In this document: positions 9,543 through 17,609 of the stretch, one piece after another
Position numbering within the stretch: position 1 is the stretch's first letter
How the letters are laid out: each line of letters starts with the position of its first letter
Source of the DNA: G965215045 sp965215045
GTDB lineage: Bacteria > Pseudomonadota > Gammaproteobacteria > JABABF01
Assembly: GCA_965215045.1 (NCBI GenBank)
Contig: OZ244031.1
Location: forward strand, 1,054,001-1,118,000
Direction: 5' to 3'
DNA length: 64,000 nucleotides
Translations under genes and position numbers: made by a program
Notes under the pieces: model-generated
Told to the model about the DNA's origin: nothing
The model's database searches: none
What the model saw: the letters and a program-made list of their open reading frames with translations, nothing else

Positions 9543-9916
9543 GCATCGCCGGGGCCCCGGTGCTCACGGCTCCCTGGAGGAGTAGAAGCACTCCTGTCGA
9601 CACCGGGCCGACGTGCGTGCTGCAGGGCGGTGCCCGCCGGGAGTAGAAGCACCCCGGGTGTCGACACTTTGGCACGCCCTTTTTTATGGGCACTGCTCCG
9701 CGCGCGTGCTGCGCAGTATTTCTCACCCTCCAAAATGGCCTCGGCGAGCAACACGGCTCCGCGCGCGGGGTGCGGTGGGGAGCAGGTCTGCGCCGCCCCG
9801 GGTCGCAGCACACTGAAGCTCGGGTGCGGGGTGCGATGCTCTTTCGGGTTCCTTGAATGAGTGCGCCGGGCTTAGTGGGCCAGGGCCGCGCAGGGCGGTG
9901 CGGCAGTTGCAGCGTC
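9543..9916. other. Gene-free gap with paired hairpins sharing one loop
   Basis: This convergent gap holds no convincing gene. A GC-rich hairpin (9541-9565, GAGC...CCGGGG/CCCCGG..GCTC) starts within the helicase stop codon and lacks a T-run. Two further short hairpins near 9576-9595 and 9638-9657 share the loop TAGAAGCA and the trailing GTCGACAC, but have different self-complementary stems (AGGAG/CTCCT and CCGGG/CCCGG). Confidence 0.5.
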
Positions 9917-10786
9917 TCAGCGCACGATCGCCGGGTGCGGCTCACGCGGCTCGCCGAATGCCGAACGATAAGAGAGCGGCTGCTTGCCGTCGCTGTCCCG
10001 GATACCGTATTCCTCTCCCAGCTCGGCGCCGATCAAGGTGCGGCCGCTTTTCTCCATGAGCTCGGGATCGTTGTAGAGGGCGGCGATCAACTGGCCGGTG
10101 AACTGCGGGGTCTCGGCATTGGGGACCAGCTCGGCGTACTGCCCGGGTTTTTCTTCGAACACCTTGCGCGTGCGCTCGGTCAGCAGCAGACCCATCCAGA
10201 TGGAAATGGCGGCGACCCCGTGCTCGCGGAAATCGACCGCCATGTCGGCGGCCATCTTGTCCAGCCCGGCCTTCTGGGCCCCGTACGCCGGCCCGTGCAT
10301 GTAACAGCGGCCGCCGAAGGAGGAAGTGAAACACACCAGGCCCTTGCCCTGTTTCACCATCAGCGGGGCGGCGTAATAACTGGCCACGTACGCTGAGCGC
10401 AGGCCGACATCGAGGATCCGGGCCAGGTCCAGGGATTTCTCCCAGAAATCACCCTCTTCGATCAGTTGATCATGGATCGCCGTGGCATTGTTGACCAGGA
10501 TATCCAAGCGCCCGCCCTGCTCGTCGGCCACCTGCTGGAACAGCTTCTGCACGGCGGCGTCATCGCCGTGATCGCACAGCACGGGCACTCCCAGGCCGCC
10601 GCTGGCACTGATCTCATCCGCGGTGGCGTAGACCGTGCCGGGCAGCGGCGCATCCCCTTCCTGCGCGCTGCGTCCGGTGACGTAGACCGAGGCACCGGCG
10701 GCACCCAGGGCCAGGGCGATGCCCTTGCCCGCCCCGCGACTGGCGCCGGTTACTACGGCAACACAATTGTCGAGTGAATTTTGCAT
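9917..10786 (-). CDS. Short-chain dehydrogenase/reductase (DHRS1-like)
   Basis: A 289-residue classical SDR. The nucleotide site TGASRGAGKGIALALG lies near residues 14-29, the structural motif LVNNAT near 100, the catalytic Ser in FTSSFGG, and the catalytic Tyr and Lys in YGAQK. The C-terminal extension after the fold is like that of DHRS1-type SDRs, which act on carbonyl groups of steroids or retinoids in animals; the bacterial substrate is unknown. It lies alone on the minus strand, divergent from the sulfotransferase operon with about 300 bp between them. Confidence 0.85.
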   Translation of the reverse strand: MQNSLDNCVAVVTGASRGAGKGIALALGAAGASVYVTGRSAQEGDAPLPGTVYATADEISASGGLGVPVLCDHGDDAAVQKLFQQVADEQGGRLDILVNNATAIHDQLIEEGDFWEKSLDLARILDVGLRSAYVASYYAAPLMVKQGKGLVCFTSSFGGRCYMHGPAYGAQKAGLDKMAADMAVDFREHGVAAISIWMGLLLTERTRKVFEEKPGQYAELVPNAETPQFTGQLIAALYNDPELMEKSGRTLIGAELGEEYGIRDSDGKQPLSYRSAFGEPREPHPAIVR

Positions 10787-10938
10787 GGTGTTCTGACGGT
10801 CTCCGGTCTCTCAGGGCGCGCTGCATACGCCGGGCTGCGATACCGCGCCCCGCCGGTGCCCGACAGCGGCCCGCACCGGGCGCACCGGCGGCGATTATAA
10901 CAAGGGGTGCCATTGCGGCGATGAAACCCGCCGCCGCA

Positions 10939-11011
10939 CTCTCGCCTGCTCCCCTCTCTCCTGCTCCGCTCTCTCCTGTTCCCCTCTCTCCTGTTCCCCT
11001 CTCTCCCGCGG
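10939..11011. repeat. 15-bp tandem repeat in the SDR-sulfotransferase divergent region
   Basis: Four units of CTCTCTCCTGYTCCS plus a partial fifth (CTCTCTCCCGCGG) run through the middle of the 295-bp divergent region. The rest of that region (10787-11081) shows no other gene. Confidence 0.8.
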
Positions 11012-11081
11012 TACAGGGAATGCCGCCCCCGCCCGTTCTCTCCGGTGGGTTGTATCATTATGTAAACCACCGGGGGGCCGA

Positions 11082-12341
11082 ATGTCAGCATATCCTGAAA
11101 AAATAAGAATCGAAGACCTGGAAAAGCCCGTGTTCCCCCCGGAGATCGTGCAGGCGGTGGCGGAGATATTGTCCCAGGCCCCGGACCAATACACGGAGGA
11201 GGCGGTGCTGGATGCGGCCGTCGCCCAGACCGGTCTCGACGATTTCGGTGCCACGGATTTTCGCGAACGCCTGCAAAACTACCTGGCGTCACTGGAGGAG
11301 GATCGGGACCTGAGCCCGGGTGGCCGCTTCAATGTCTTTGCCATCCTCGTGCGCTATGCCGCCAATCGCCTGCGCGTGGAGGATCTGTACCGACGTCACC
11401 CGGAAATTGCCCAGGTGGAAATCCGCCAGCCGATCATCATCGCCGGTCTGCCCCGCAGTGGCACCACGCACATGTTGAACCTGATTTCCGCGGACCACAG
11501 CCTGCGTCACCTGCCGTACTGGGAATCCCTGGAACCGGTCCCGGTCCCCGGGGAGGAGCTCGCAGACGGGGAGGAGGACCCGCGCCGGCGCCGCTGTCGG
11601 GAGGGCCTGGAGATGCAGGATGTGGCGATCCCGCATTTCAAAAGAATGCACGAAATGACACCGGACCATGCGCACGAAGAGATCGAGCTCATGGGTATCG
11701 ATTTCTCCACCATGTTGTTCGAAAATTACGCCCTGGTCCCGGCGTGGCGCGATTATTTCCTGGCCCATGACCAGCACCCGCATTACCAGTACATGAAAAA
11801 GGTCCTGCAACTGCTGCAGTGGTTGCGGGGCCCGCAGCGCTGGATTCTGAAATCGCCCCAGCACATGGAACAGATCCCGGCACTGCTCCACACCTTCCCC
11901 GATGCGACGATCGTGTTCCCGCACCGGGACCCGGTCGCCATCTTAGTGTCCCTGTCGACCATGCTGTCGTATACCGGGCGCACGAGTCGCGACCCGGTGC
12001 GCCCGGAACAGGTCAGCGCGTACTGGTTTGATCGCCTGCGGCGCATGCTGCAGGCCTGCGTGGACACGCATCACCTGCTGCCGCCTGAGCGCACCTGCGA
12101 CGTGGTCTTCGATGATTTCATGCGGGACAACATGGGCATCGTGCAACAGGTATACGCGATGGCCGGACACGAACCCGGTGCGCAAAACCTGGCGTCGGTG
12201 CGCGCATACGCACAGGGGCATCGGCGCGGGCGTTTCGGCGGTGTGATCTACGAGCCGGATGTGCTGGGCGTCGATATTCCGGCGGCGCGGGCGACCTACC
12301 GTTTCTACACGGAGCGTTTCGGCATCCGTGAAGAGTATTGA
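11082..12341 (+). CDS. Sulfotransferase family protein
   Basis: A 419-residue protein with the PAPS-binding loop IIIAGLPRSGTTHMLNLI near residue 120 (the 5'-phosphosulfate site). A downstream FPHRDPVAILVSLST near 285 is the 3'-phosphate site. An N-terminal helical region precedes the fold. The family transfers sulfate from PAPS to hydroxyl groups of lipids, sterols or glycans in the cytoplasm; bacterial members of this size are often found in steroid- or lipid-related clusters. It is the first gene of a tight four-gene run: the next start overlaps its 3' end by 14 bases. The acceptor is not identifiable. Confidence 0.82.
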   Translation: MSAYPEKIRIEDLEKPVFPPEIVQAVAEILSQAPDQYTEEAVLDAAVAQTGLDDFGATDFRERLQNYLASLEEDRDLSPGGRFNVFAILVRYAANRLRVEDLYRRHPEIAQVEIRQPIIIAGLPRSGTTHMLNLISADHSLRHLPYWESLEPVPVPGEELADGEEDPRRRRCREGLEMQDVAIPHFKRMHEMTPDHAHEEIELMGIDFSTMLFENYALVPAWRDYFLAHDQHPHYQYMKKVLQLLQWLRGPQRWILKSPQHMEQIPALLHTFPDATIVFPHRDPVAILVSLSTMLSYTGRTSRDPVRPEQVSAYWFDRLRRMLQACVDTHHLLPPERTCDVVFDDFMRDNMGIVQQVYAMAGHEPGAQNLASVRAYAQGHRRGRFGGVIYEPDVLGVDIPAARATYRFYTERFGIREEY

Positions 12342-13188
12342 AGACCGGGGCCCGCTCCTGCGGCGCCGCAGATTGTGCCGGGGCATGCTGGCGGCCCTGG
12401 CCTTGCTATACGGCCTGCACCCCCGGGAGGCGCACGCCAGAACTCCTGCCCGCAGCCCCGGGAAGCCGGGCGCGCGCCCTCCCAGGTTGAGAGAGTTGAA
12501 AGAGTTGAGCGAGGCGCAACTGGGTGGCCAGGACCCGGGGCACGTGCAGGCGGTGCCGCTGGGACAGGCCAACGAGGTGCTGCTGCAACGGGAGGTGGCG
12601 GAGCACTTCCTGGCCTTGCGCGAGGCCGCCGCTGCCGCGGGTTTCCAGCTGCGCATCGCCAGCGGTTTTCGCAGTTTCTCCCGCCAGCGGCAGATCTGGA
12701 ACGACAAGCTGGCCGGCCGGCGCACCCTGCTGGATGCCCGGGAAAAACCGCTGCGGGCGGCGGCACTCCCGCCGCGGGAACGGGTCTTCGCCCTGTTGTA
12801 CTGGTCGGCCCTGCCGGGTGCCTCGCGCCACCACTGGGGCACCGACCTGGATGTCTATGACGGTGCGGTGCTGCCGCGGGGCCACCAGCTGCGCCTGACC
12901 CGCCTGGAAGCGGACACGGTGTTTGCCGGTCTGCACCGCTGGCTGGACCAGCGCATCGCCAGCGATCGGGCCTTCGGTTTCTACCGCCCGTACCGCGGCC
13001 AGGGCGGGGTGTCGGCGGAGCCGTGGCACCTGAGCTACCGGCCCCTGGCCCGGCTCTGCGAGCCGCGCATCACTCCCGGTTTCGTCCGCCGGGTACTGGG
13101 CGAGCGGAAAATTGCCCTGAAGCGGGTGGTGTTGGACAATCTGCCACAGATCCACGAACGGTTTATCGCTCCTTATCACGAGGCCTAA
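12328..13188 (+). CDS. VanY-type D-alanyl-D-alanine carboxypeptidase (M15B)
   Basis: About 286 residues from a GTG that overlaps the sulfotransferase end; an alternative ATG lies at 12385. The N-terminus is a signal sequence (Arg cluster, LAALALLYG core, AHA cleavage site), so the enzyme acts in the periplasm. Zinc and active-site motifs of the M15B family are present: SGFRSFSRQRQIW, then GASRHHWGTDLDVYD (His and Asp ligands) and EPWHLSY (third ligand). The family trims the terminal D-Ala of peptidoglycan stem peptides. Its position between a sulfotransferase and an exported flavoprotein is odd and may reflect shared transport or timing. Confidence 0.85.
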   Translation: MKSIEDRGPLLRRRRLCRGMLAALALLYGLHPREAHARTPARSPGKPGARPPRLRELKELSEAQLGGQDPGHVQAVPLGQANEVLLQREVAEHFLALREAAAAAGFQLRIASGFRSFSRQRQIWNDKLAGRRTLLDAREKPLRAAALPPRERVFALLYWSALPGASRHHWGTDLDVYDGAVLPRGHQLRLTRLEADTVFAGLHRWLDQRIASDRAFGFYRPYRGQGGVSAEPWHLSYRPLARLCEPRITPGFVRRVLGERKIALKRVVLDNLPQIHERFIAPYHEA

Positions 13189-13190
13189 AC

Positions 13191-14816
13191 ATGAACAAAA
13201 AGCGCATTTTTCTTCGTCGCCGCCAGGTATTGGGCGGTGCCGCCGCGACCGCGGCACTGGCCGGCGGCCTGGGTGCCTGCAGTCCCCCCCGCTGGTCAAA
13301 GATCCGCTGGGACCTGGAGGCGGAGTTCGTCGTGCTGGGTTCCGGTACCGGCCTGGTCGCCGCCCTGGCGGCGCGGGACGCGGGCCTGGAAGAAGTCGTG
13401 GTGCTGGAAAAGCGCGCCGTCCCCGGCGGCAATACCGGCATCTCCGGCGGCGTCGCCTGGGTGCCGAACAATTCCCTGATGCGCGCGGAAGGCATCGCCG
13501 ATTCGCGCGCCGGTGCCCTGCGCTACCTGCGGCACAACGCCCAGGAGCAGGCGGAGGAGGAACTGCTGGAGGCCTTTGTCGACCACGGGCCGCAAATGGC
13601 CGATTTCGTCCAGGCCCGCACCCCGGTGCGCTGGCGCCTGTCCAAGATCCTGGGCGCGGTCTCCGATTATCACCCGGAGTGGGATGGCAGCGTGATGCGC
13701 GGGCGCAGCATTGAACCCGCCGTGGACGGAGCCTACCTGCTGGGCGGGCACCTGGTGAGCGGCCTGCTGCAGGGCCTGGAACGCCTGCAGATTCCGCTGC
13801 TCCTGGAGACCCCGGCCCAGCGCCTGATCAGTCGCCGGACCGCGGACGACGCCCTGGAGGTCATCGGCGTGCGCGCCCTGCGCCAGGGGCGGGAATTCAA
13901 CGTGCGCGCCCGTCGCGGCGTATTGCTGGCCACCGGCGGCTTCGAAAACAACCCGGAACTGAAGCGGCATTTTCTGCGCGCGCCCTCGCTCTACACCTAC
14001 GGCACGCCGGGCAACACCGGGGACGGCCTGCGCATGGCGATGCTGGTCGGTGCCGACCTGCGCAACCTGAACGAGGCGTGGGCGATCACCGTGTACAAGG
14101 CCGAGGGCGAGCGGGCCAAGGCCGGCGGCGAGGCGATGAGCCTGAACGGCCAGGTGGAAAAAAGAAGCCCCGGCTGCATCGCGGTCAACCGTTACGGCAT
14201 GCGTTTTTGCAACGAGGCCGGCCCCTACGACCCCTCCTGGAGTGTCTACGCGGTGCGGGAAAATTCCGGGCTCCTGGACTATCGCAACCTGCCCGCCTTT
14301 CATATTTTTGATTACAAGGTGCGGCGCGATGGCACCATCGCCGGGCGCAGCGCCGGGCAGGCGCTGCCGGACTGGGTGCGCCGTGCGGACAGTGTGCCCG
14401 AACTGGCCCGTATCCTGGGCATCGACGCCGACCAGCTGCAACAGACGGTGCGGGAATTCAACCACCATGCGCGCCGGGGCCGGGACCCGCTGTTTCACCG
14501 CGGCATCGGCAACTACGACCGGCGCGCCGACCCCGATATACGCGCCACCCTGGCACCGGTGGATACACCGCCGTTTTTTGGTGCCGAAGTGGCACCGGCA
14601 GATAGCGGCACCTGCGGCGGTCCCCGGGTCAACGCCAATGCGCAGGTGTTAAATCCCTTCGGCGAGATCATCGGGCGTCTGTACGCCTCGGGGAATTGCT
14701 CTGGCGTCGGCGCCCCGGGCACCGGCTATGCCGGCGGCGGCGGCACCATCGGCCCGGCGATGAGCTTCGCCTACATCGCCGGCCGCCATGTGAGTACCCT
14801 GAAATCCTGGAGCTGA
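13191..14816 (+). CDS. Tat-exported, probably lipid-anchored KstD-like flavoprotein
   Basis: A 541-residue FAD enzyme of the fumarate reductase / 3-ketosteroid delta-1-dehydrogenase superfamily. The start at 13191 gives a twin-arginine leader (FLRRRQVLGG) ending in a lipobox-like LGAC. The FAD dinucleotide fold VVLGSGTGLVAALAA is near residue 45, GGNTGISGG near 80, and the KstD-type C-terminal block GYAGGGGTIGPAM near 520 keeps the Tyr-x-Gly element. The family desaturates 3-keto A-rings or reduces enoates. Known KstD enzymes are usually cytoplasmic, so an exported, anchored form is unusual. Only two bases separate it from the upstream gene and eight from the next. Confidence 0.8.
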   Translation: MNKKRIFLRRRQVLGGAAATAALAGGLGACSPPRWSKIRWDLEAEFVVLGSGTGLVAALAARDAGLEEVVVLEKRAVPGGNTGISGGVAWVPNNSLMRAEGIADSRAGALRYLRHNAQEQAEEELLEAFVDHGPQMADFVQARTPVRWRLSKILGAVSDYHPEWDGSVMRGRSIEPAVDGAYLLGGHLVSGLLQGLERLQIPLLLETPAQRLISRRTADDALEVIGVRALRQGREFNVRARRGVLLATGGFENNPELKRHFLRAPSLYTYGTPGNTGDGLRMAMLVGADLRNLNEAWAITVYKAEGERAKAGGEAMSLNGQVEKRSPGCIAVNRYGMRFCNEAGPYDPSWSVYAVRENSGLLDYRNLPAFHIFDYKVRRDGTIAGRSAGQALPDWVRRADSVPELARILGIDADQLQQTVREFNHHARRGRDPLFHRGIGNYDRRADPDIRATLAPVDTPPFFGAEVAPADSGTCGGPRVNANAQVLNPFGEIIGRLYASGNCSGVGAPGTGYAGGGGTIGPAMSFAYIAGRHVSTLKSWS

Positions 14817-14824
14817 ACCGAGCC

Positions 14825-15982
14825 ATGAACAATCCCATTGCGCCCCTGCTGGGTGCAGATGAACAATTCATTCACCAGCACACCGACACCTTTGCCGTCA
14901 GCGCCTCCACGGATCTCTCGTGGACCGAGAAGGTCTGCGCGATGGCGATGGCCCGGGACGGCAGCCTGCAGATCGGTTTCGGCCTGGGCAAGTACGTCAA
15001 TCGCAACGTGATGGACGGCTACGCGGCCTTGAGCCTGGGCCCACAGCAGTACACCGTGCGTGCCAGCCGCCGCCTGGGCAGTGCCCCGGAGCAGACCGCC
15101 GTCGGCCCCCTGCATTACGAAATCGTCGAACCAATGCGCAAAATACGCTTCCGGCTGGAGAAAAACGAGGTGCAGCCGATCGCTTTCGACTGGTTGTTCG
15201 AAGCCGTGCTGCCGCCCTTTGTCGAAGATCGCACCCACCTGCGCCAGGAGTACCGGCTGGCCTCCGACCTGGTGCGTTATCATCAGATCGGGCTGGCCTC
15301 GGGCTGGCTCGAACACGAGGGTCAGCGGGTGGAGATGGGGTCGCAGGACTGGGTGTCCACCCGCGACCATTCCTGGGGAGTGCGCTACGATGTCGGCCGC
15401 CCGCCCGCCGACTTGCAGCCGGGACTGGGCCTGCCCGAGGGTTCCAGTTTCATGATGATCTGGTGTCCCGTGCTGATGCACACGGGCGACGGCAGCCCGT
15501 ACGGCCTGCACCTGCATTTCACCCGGGTGCAGATGCCGGGTTTTGCGCAGAAGATGGTGACGGCGCGGGTGGAACAGGCCGACGGCAGCGAACAGAAGAT
15601 CGTCGACATCGAACCCGGGCTGAATTTTGATCCGCAGAACCGCCGCCTCCTGGGCGGGGAATTGCACTGCACGATGGAGGATGGCTCAGACCGCCCCCTG
15701 CAACTGGAGGTGTTGGGCGACACCGGCGTGCACCTGGGCGCCGGCCTCTACTTTGGTTTCGACGGGCATTATCACGGCGAGTGGCGCGGCGAATTGCACG
15801 TCGACGGAGAGCACATCGACGATTGCCGCACCCCGGAGGCGGCGCGCCGCCTGCACCAGATCCGCGACACGGCGGTGCGGGTGCTGGACCCCGTCGCCGG
15901 CGGAGAGGGCCGGGGCAACTGCCAGCCGATTGTCTCCGGCCCCTGGCCGGAACTGGGTTTGGGTGCGGAGACCTGGTTTTAG
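14825..15982 (+). CDS. Conserved hypothetical, lipocalin/CrtC-AttH-like
   Basis: A 385-residue protein with no signal peptide and no recognised catalytic motif. It is rich in predicted beta-strands with many Trp, Gly and acidic residues (WVSTRDHSWGVRYDVG near 180, YGLHLHFTRVQ near 225). This resembles the double beta-barrel of CrtC hydratases and AttH proteins. Family assignment is tentative; related proteins of unknown function occur beside terpenoid and steroid genes. It starts eight bases after the flavoprotein stop and is the last gene of the four-gene run. Confidence 0.6.
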   Translation: MNNPIAPLLGADEQFIHQHTDTFAVSASTDLSWTEKVCAMAMARDGSLQIGFGLGKYVNRNVMDGYAALSLGPQQYTVRASRRLGSAPEQTAVGPLHYEIVEPMRKIRFRLEKNEVQPIAFDWLFEAVLPPFVEDRTHLRQEYRLASDLVRYHQIGLASGWLEHEGQRVEMGSQDWVSTRDHSWGVRYDVGRPPADLQPGLGLPEGSSFMMIWCPVLMHTGDGSPYGLHLHFTRVQMPGFAQKMVTARVEQADGSEQKIVDIEPGLNFDPQNRRLLGGELHCTMEDGSDRPLQLEVLGDTGVHLGAGLYFGFDGHYHGEWRGELHVDGEHIDDCRTPEAARRLHQIRDTAVRVLDPVAGGEGRGNCQPIVSGPWPELGLGAETWF

Positions 15983-16062
15983 CTTTTGCGGCCGGGGAAG
16001 TCCGGCCCGCCTGTCACAGCCGCTGCCACGCCGCCGCCGGCGCCCTGGCCCGGATCATTTCC

Positions 16063-16461
16063 TCAGTCGTACATTCCCAGCGAGGCCATGTACAGGGAGT
16101 CCATCGCCTCCCATATCTCGACGATCTTGCCGCCCTGCACGCGGAAGCGGAAGAAATACTGGTTTTCATAGTCCTTCCCCTTGCTGGTCACGGCGCGCAT
16201 CGTGAAATGGGCGAATGCGTGTTCGCCGTCGGCAACGACCAGGTGCAGCTCCACCTTCATGGTCTCCAAGCGGAACATCGGCAGCCCCCTTTCCAGCATT
16301 TTCAGCACCTGGTCCTTGCCGTCGAAATCGGCACCGAAGGGGTGATGCGGCGGCAGGTGCCAGACGATGGACTCGTCCAGGCAGTCGATAAAATTTCCCT
16401 CGAGCTCGCCGCTCAGAAGGCCGAAGTACTGGTCGATGGTCTCGCGGGTGTTCACTGGCAT
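16063..16461 (-). CDS. SnoaL/NTF2-like small protein
   Basis: A 132-residue protein of the cone-shaped NTF2-like fold, as in SnoaL cyclases, ketosteroid isomerases and hydratases. Features include the N-terminal helix TRETIDQYFGLL, WHLPPHHPFG near residue 35, and the strand pair HAFAHFTMRAV and YENQYFFRFRVQGGKIVEIWEAMD. GGGGGAA lies directly before the ATG. It converges on the preceding operon and may act on the same class of polycyclic substrate, although NTF2-like proteins are too diverse to name a reaction. Confidence 0.7.
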   Translation of the reverse strand: MPVNTRETIDQYFGLLSGELEGNFIDCLDESIVWHLPPHHPFGADFDGKDQVLKMLERGLPMFRLETMKVELHLVVADGEHAFAHFTMRAVTSKGKDYENQYFFRFRVQGGKIVEIWEAMDSLYMASLGMYD

Positions 16462-16583
16462 TTCCCCCAGGCGTCAGTCTTGTTTGCAACGTGCCCCGCC
16501 GGCACCGGTCGGGCACACTCCTACTATAAACAGCACCGCTGCAAAGCGCAAAACCTGGCCGTTAGCCATTGAGTGGTTGCGCA

Positions 16584-16770
16584 TCTGCCGTCTCTGCTAC
16601 CGTCTTTTCTGCCGTCTCTGCTATCGTCTCTTCTGCCGTCTCTTCTGCCGTCTCTTCTGCCGTCTCTGCTACCGTCTTTTCTGCCGTCTCTGCTGCCGTC
16701 TTTTCTGCCGTCTCTTCTGCCGTCTCTTCTGCCGTCTCTGCTACCGTCTTTTCTACCGTCTCTGCTACCG
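16584..16770. repeat. 12-bp tandem repeat array upstream of the SnoaL-like gene
   Basis: Fifteen consecutive 12-bp units (TCTGCCGTCTCT, with GCTACCGTCTTT and close variants) plus a partial sixteenth. The unit length is a multiple of three, so all frames stay open and give artefactual Ser-Ala-Val or Leu-Pro-Ser repeats. Unit variants alternate in a higher-order pattern. The array sits between the 5' end of the SnoaL-like gene and the 3' end of pyrF; nothing else is seen in 16462-16822. Confidence 0.9.
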
Positions 16771-16822
16771 CCCCTGGGGAGTGCCGTGGCCCCCCTGTGG
16801 TGCGCGAGTGGTTTCTCGGCGT

Positions 16823-17530
16823 TTAGCCGTGTTTTTCCAGGGCGCGCGCAATATCCTGCTGCAGGGCTTCGGCAGCCGCCCGGGGCTCCGGGGCCTCGCG
16901 GATGGGACGGCCGACAACGATGTAGTCCGCACCGTCTTCCACGGCACGCGCGGCTGTCAGCACCCGTTTCTGGTCATCGCCGCCCGCACCCTGGCGGATG
17001 CCCGGGGTGACGGCGAGCAGCGCATCGCCGAAGTTGCGCCGCAGCCCGGGCAGCTCCGGCCCCGGGAGCACCACGCCGTCGCAACCGGCTTCCAGGGCGC
17101 GCGCGGCGCGTTGCATGACCAGCTCTTCCAGGGGTGCGGAAAATCCGAGCCGCCGCAGGTCCTGGGGGCTGTGACTGGTCAGCGAAGTCACCACGAGTAT
17201 CTTCATCGCGCCCTTGTGAGAGACCGCGGCCTCCAGCATCTCCGGGCCGCCGTCGTGCACGGTGCAGAAAAATGCACCGCGCTGTGCCAGTTGCCGCACC
17301 GCCTGGGCCACGCTGCGCGGTATATCGAGCAGCTTGAGGTCGATGAACACTTTCTTGTCCCGCTCCTGCAGCCAATCGGCCAGGCGCAGACCCTCCTCGT
17401 GGGTGCAGATTTCCATGCCCAGCTTGTAAAAATGCACCGCCTCTCCCAGTTGCTCCACGAGATGACGCCCGCCCTCCGGGTCCGGGAGGTCCAGGGCGCA
17501 GATCAGACGTTCCCGGTCGGGGATGCTCAT
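16823..17530 (-). CDS. pyrF: Orotidine 5'-phosphate decarboxylase
   Basis: A 235-residue enzyme, normal length, for the last step of UMP synthesis (OMP to UMP). The catalytic DxKxxD array is visible as FIDLKLLDIP near residue 63. The phosphate-binding C-terminus shows VTPGIRQG and the terminal YIVVGRPI. It lies 79 bp downstream of nrdB on the same strand, grouping pyrimidine synthesis with deoxynucleotide synthesis. Confidence 0.95.
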   Translation of the reverse strand: MSIPDRERLICALDLPDPEGGRHLVEQLGEAVHFYKLGMEICTHEEGLRLADWLQERDKKVFIDLKLLDIPRSVAQAVRQLAQRGAFFCTVHDGGPEMLEAAVSHKGAMKILVVTSLTSHSPQDLRRLGFSAPLEELVMQRAARALEAGCDGVVLPGPELPGLRRNFGDALLAVTPGIRQGAGGDDQKRVLTAARAVEDGADYIVVGRPIREAPEPRAAAEALQQDIARALEKHG

Positions 17531-17609
17531 ACCATCACGGGGCAGCGGTGCGTGTGCGGACGAAGCTGCCCGTGCAGCGGGCCGGGGCCGTCTGCGGGCC
17601 CGCTGCCGG

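Noticed and set aside
16584..16770. CRISPR array
   Set aside because: Units are directly adjacent 12-bp repeats with no unique spacers; the 41-, 71- and 79-bp arrays likewise have no repeat-spacer pattern and no cas genes are present.
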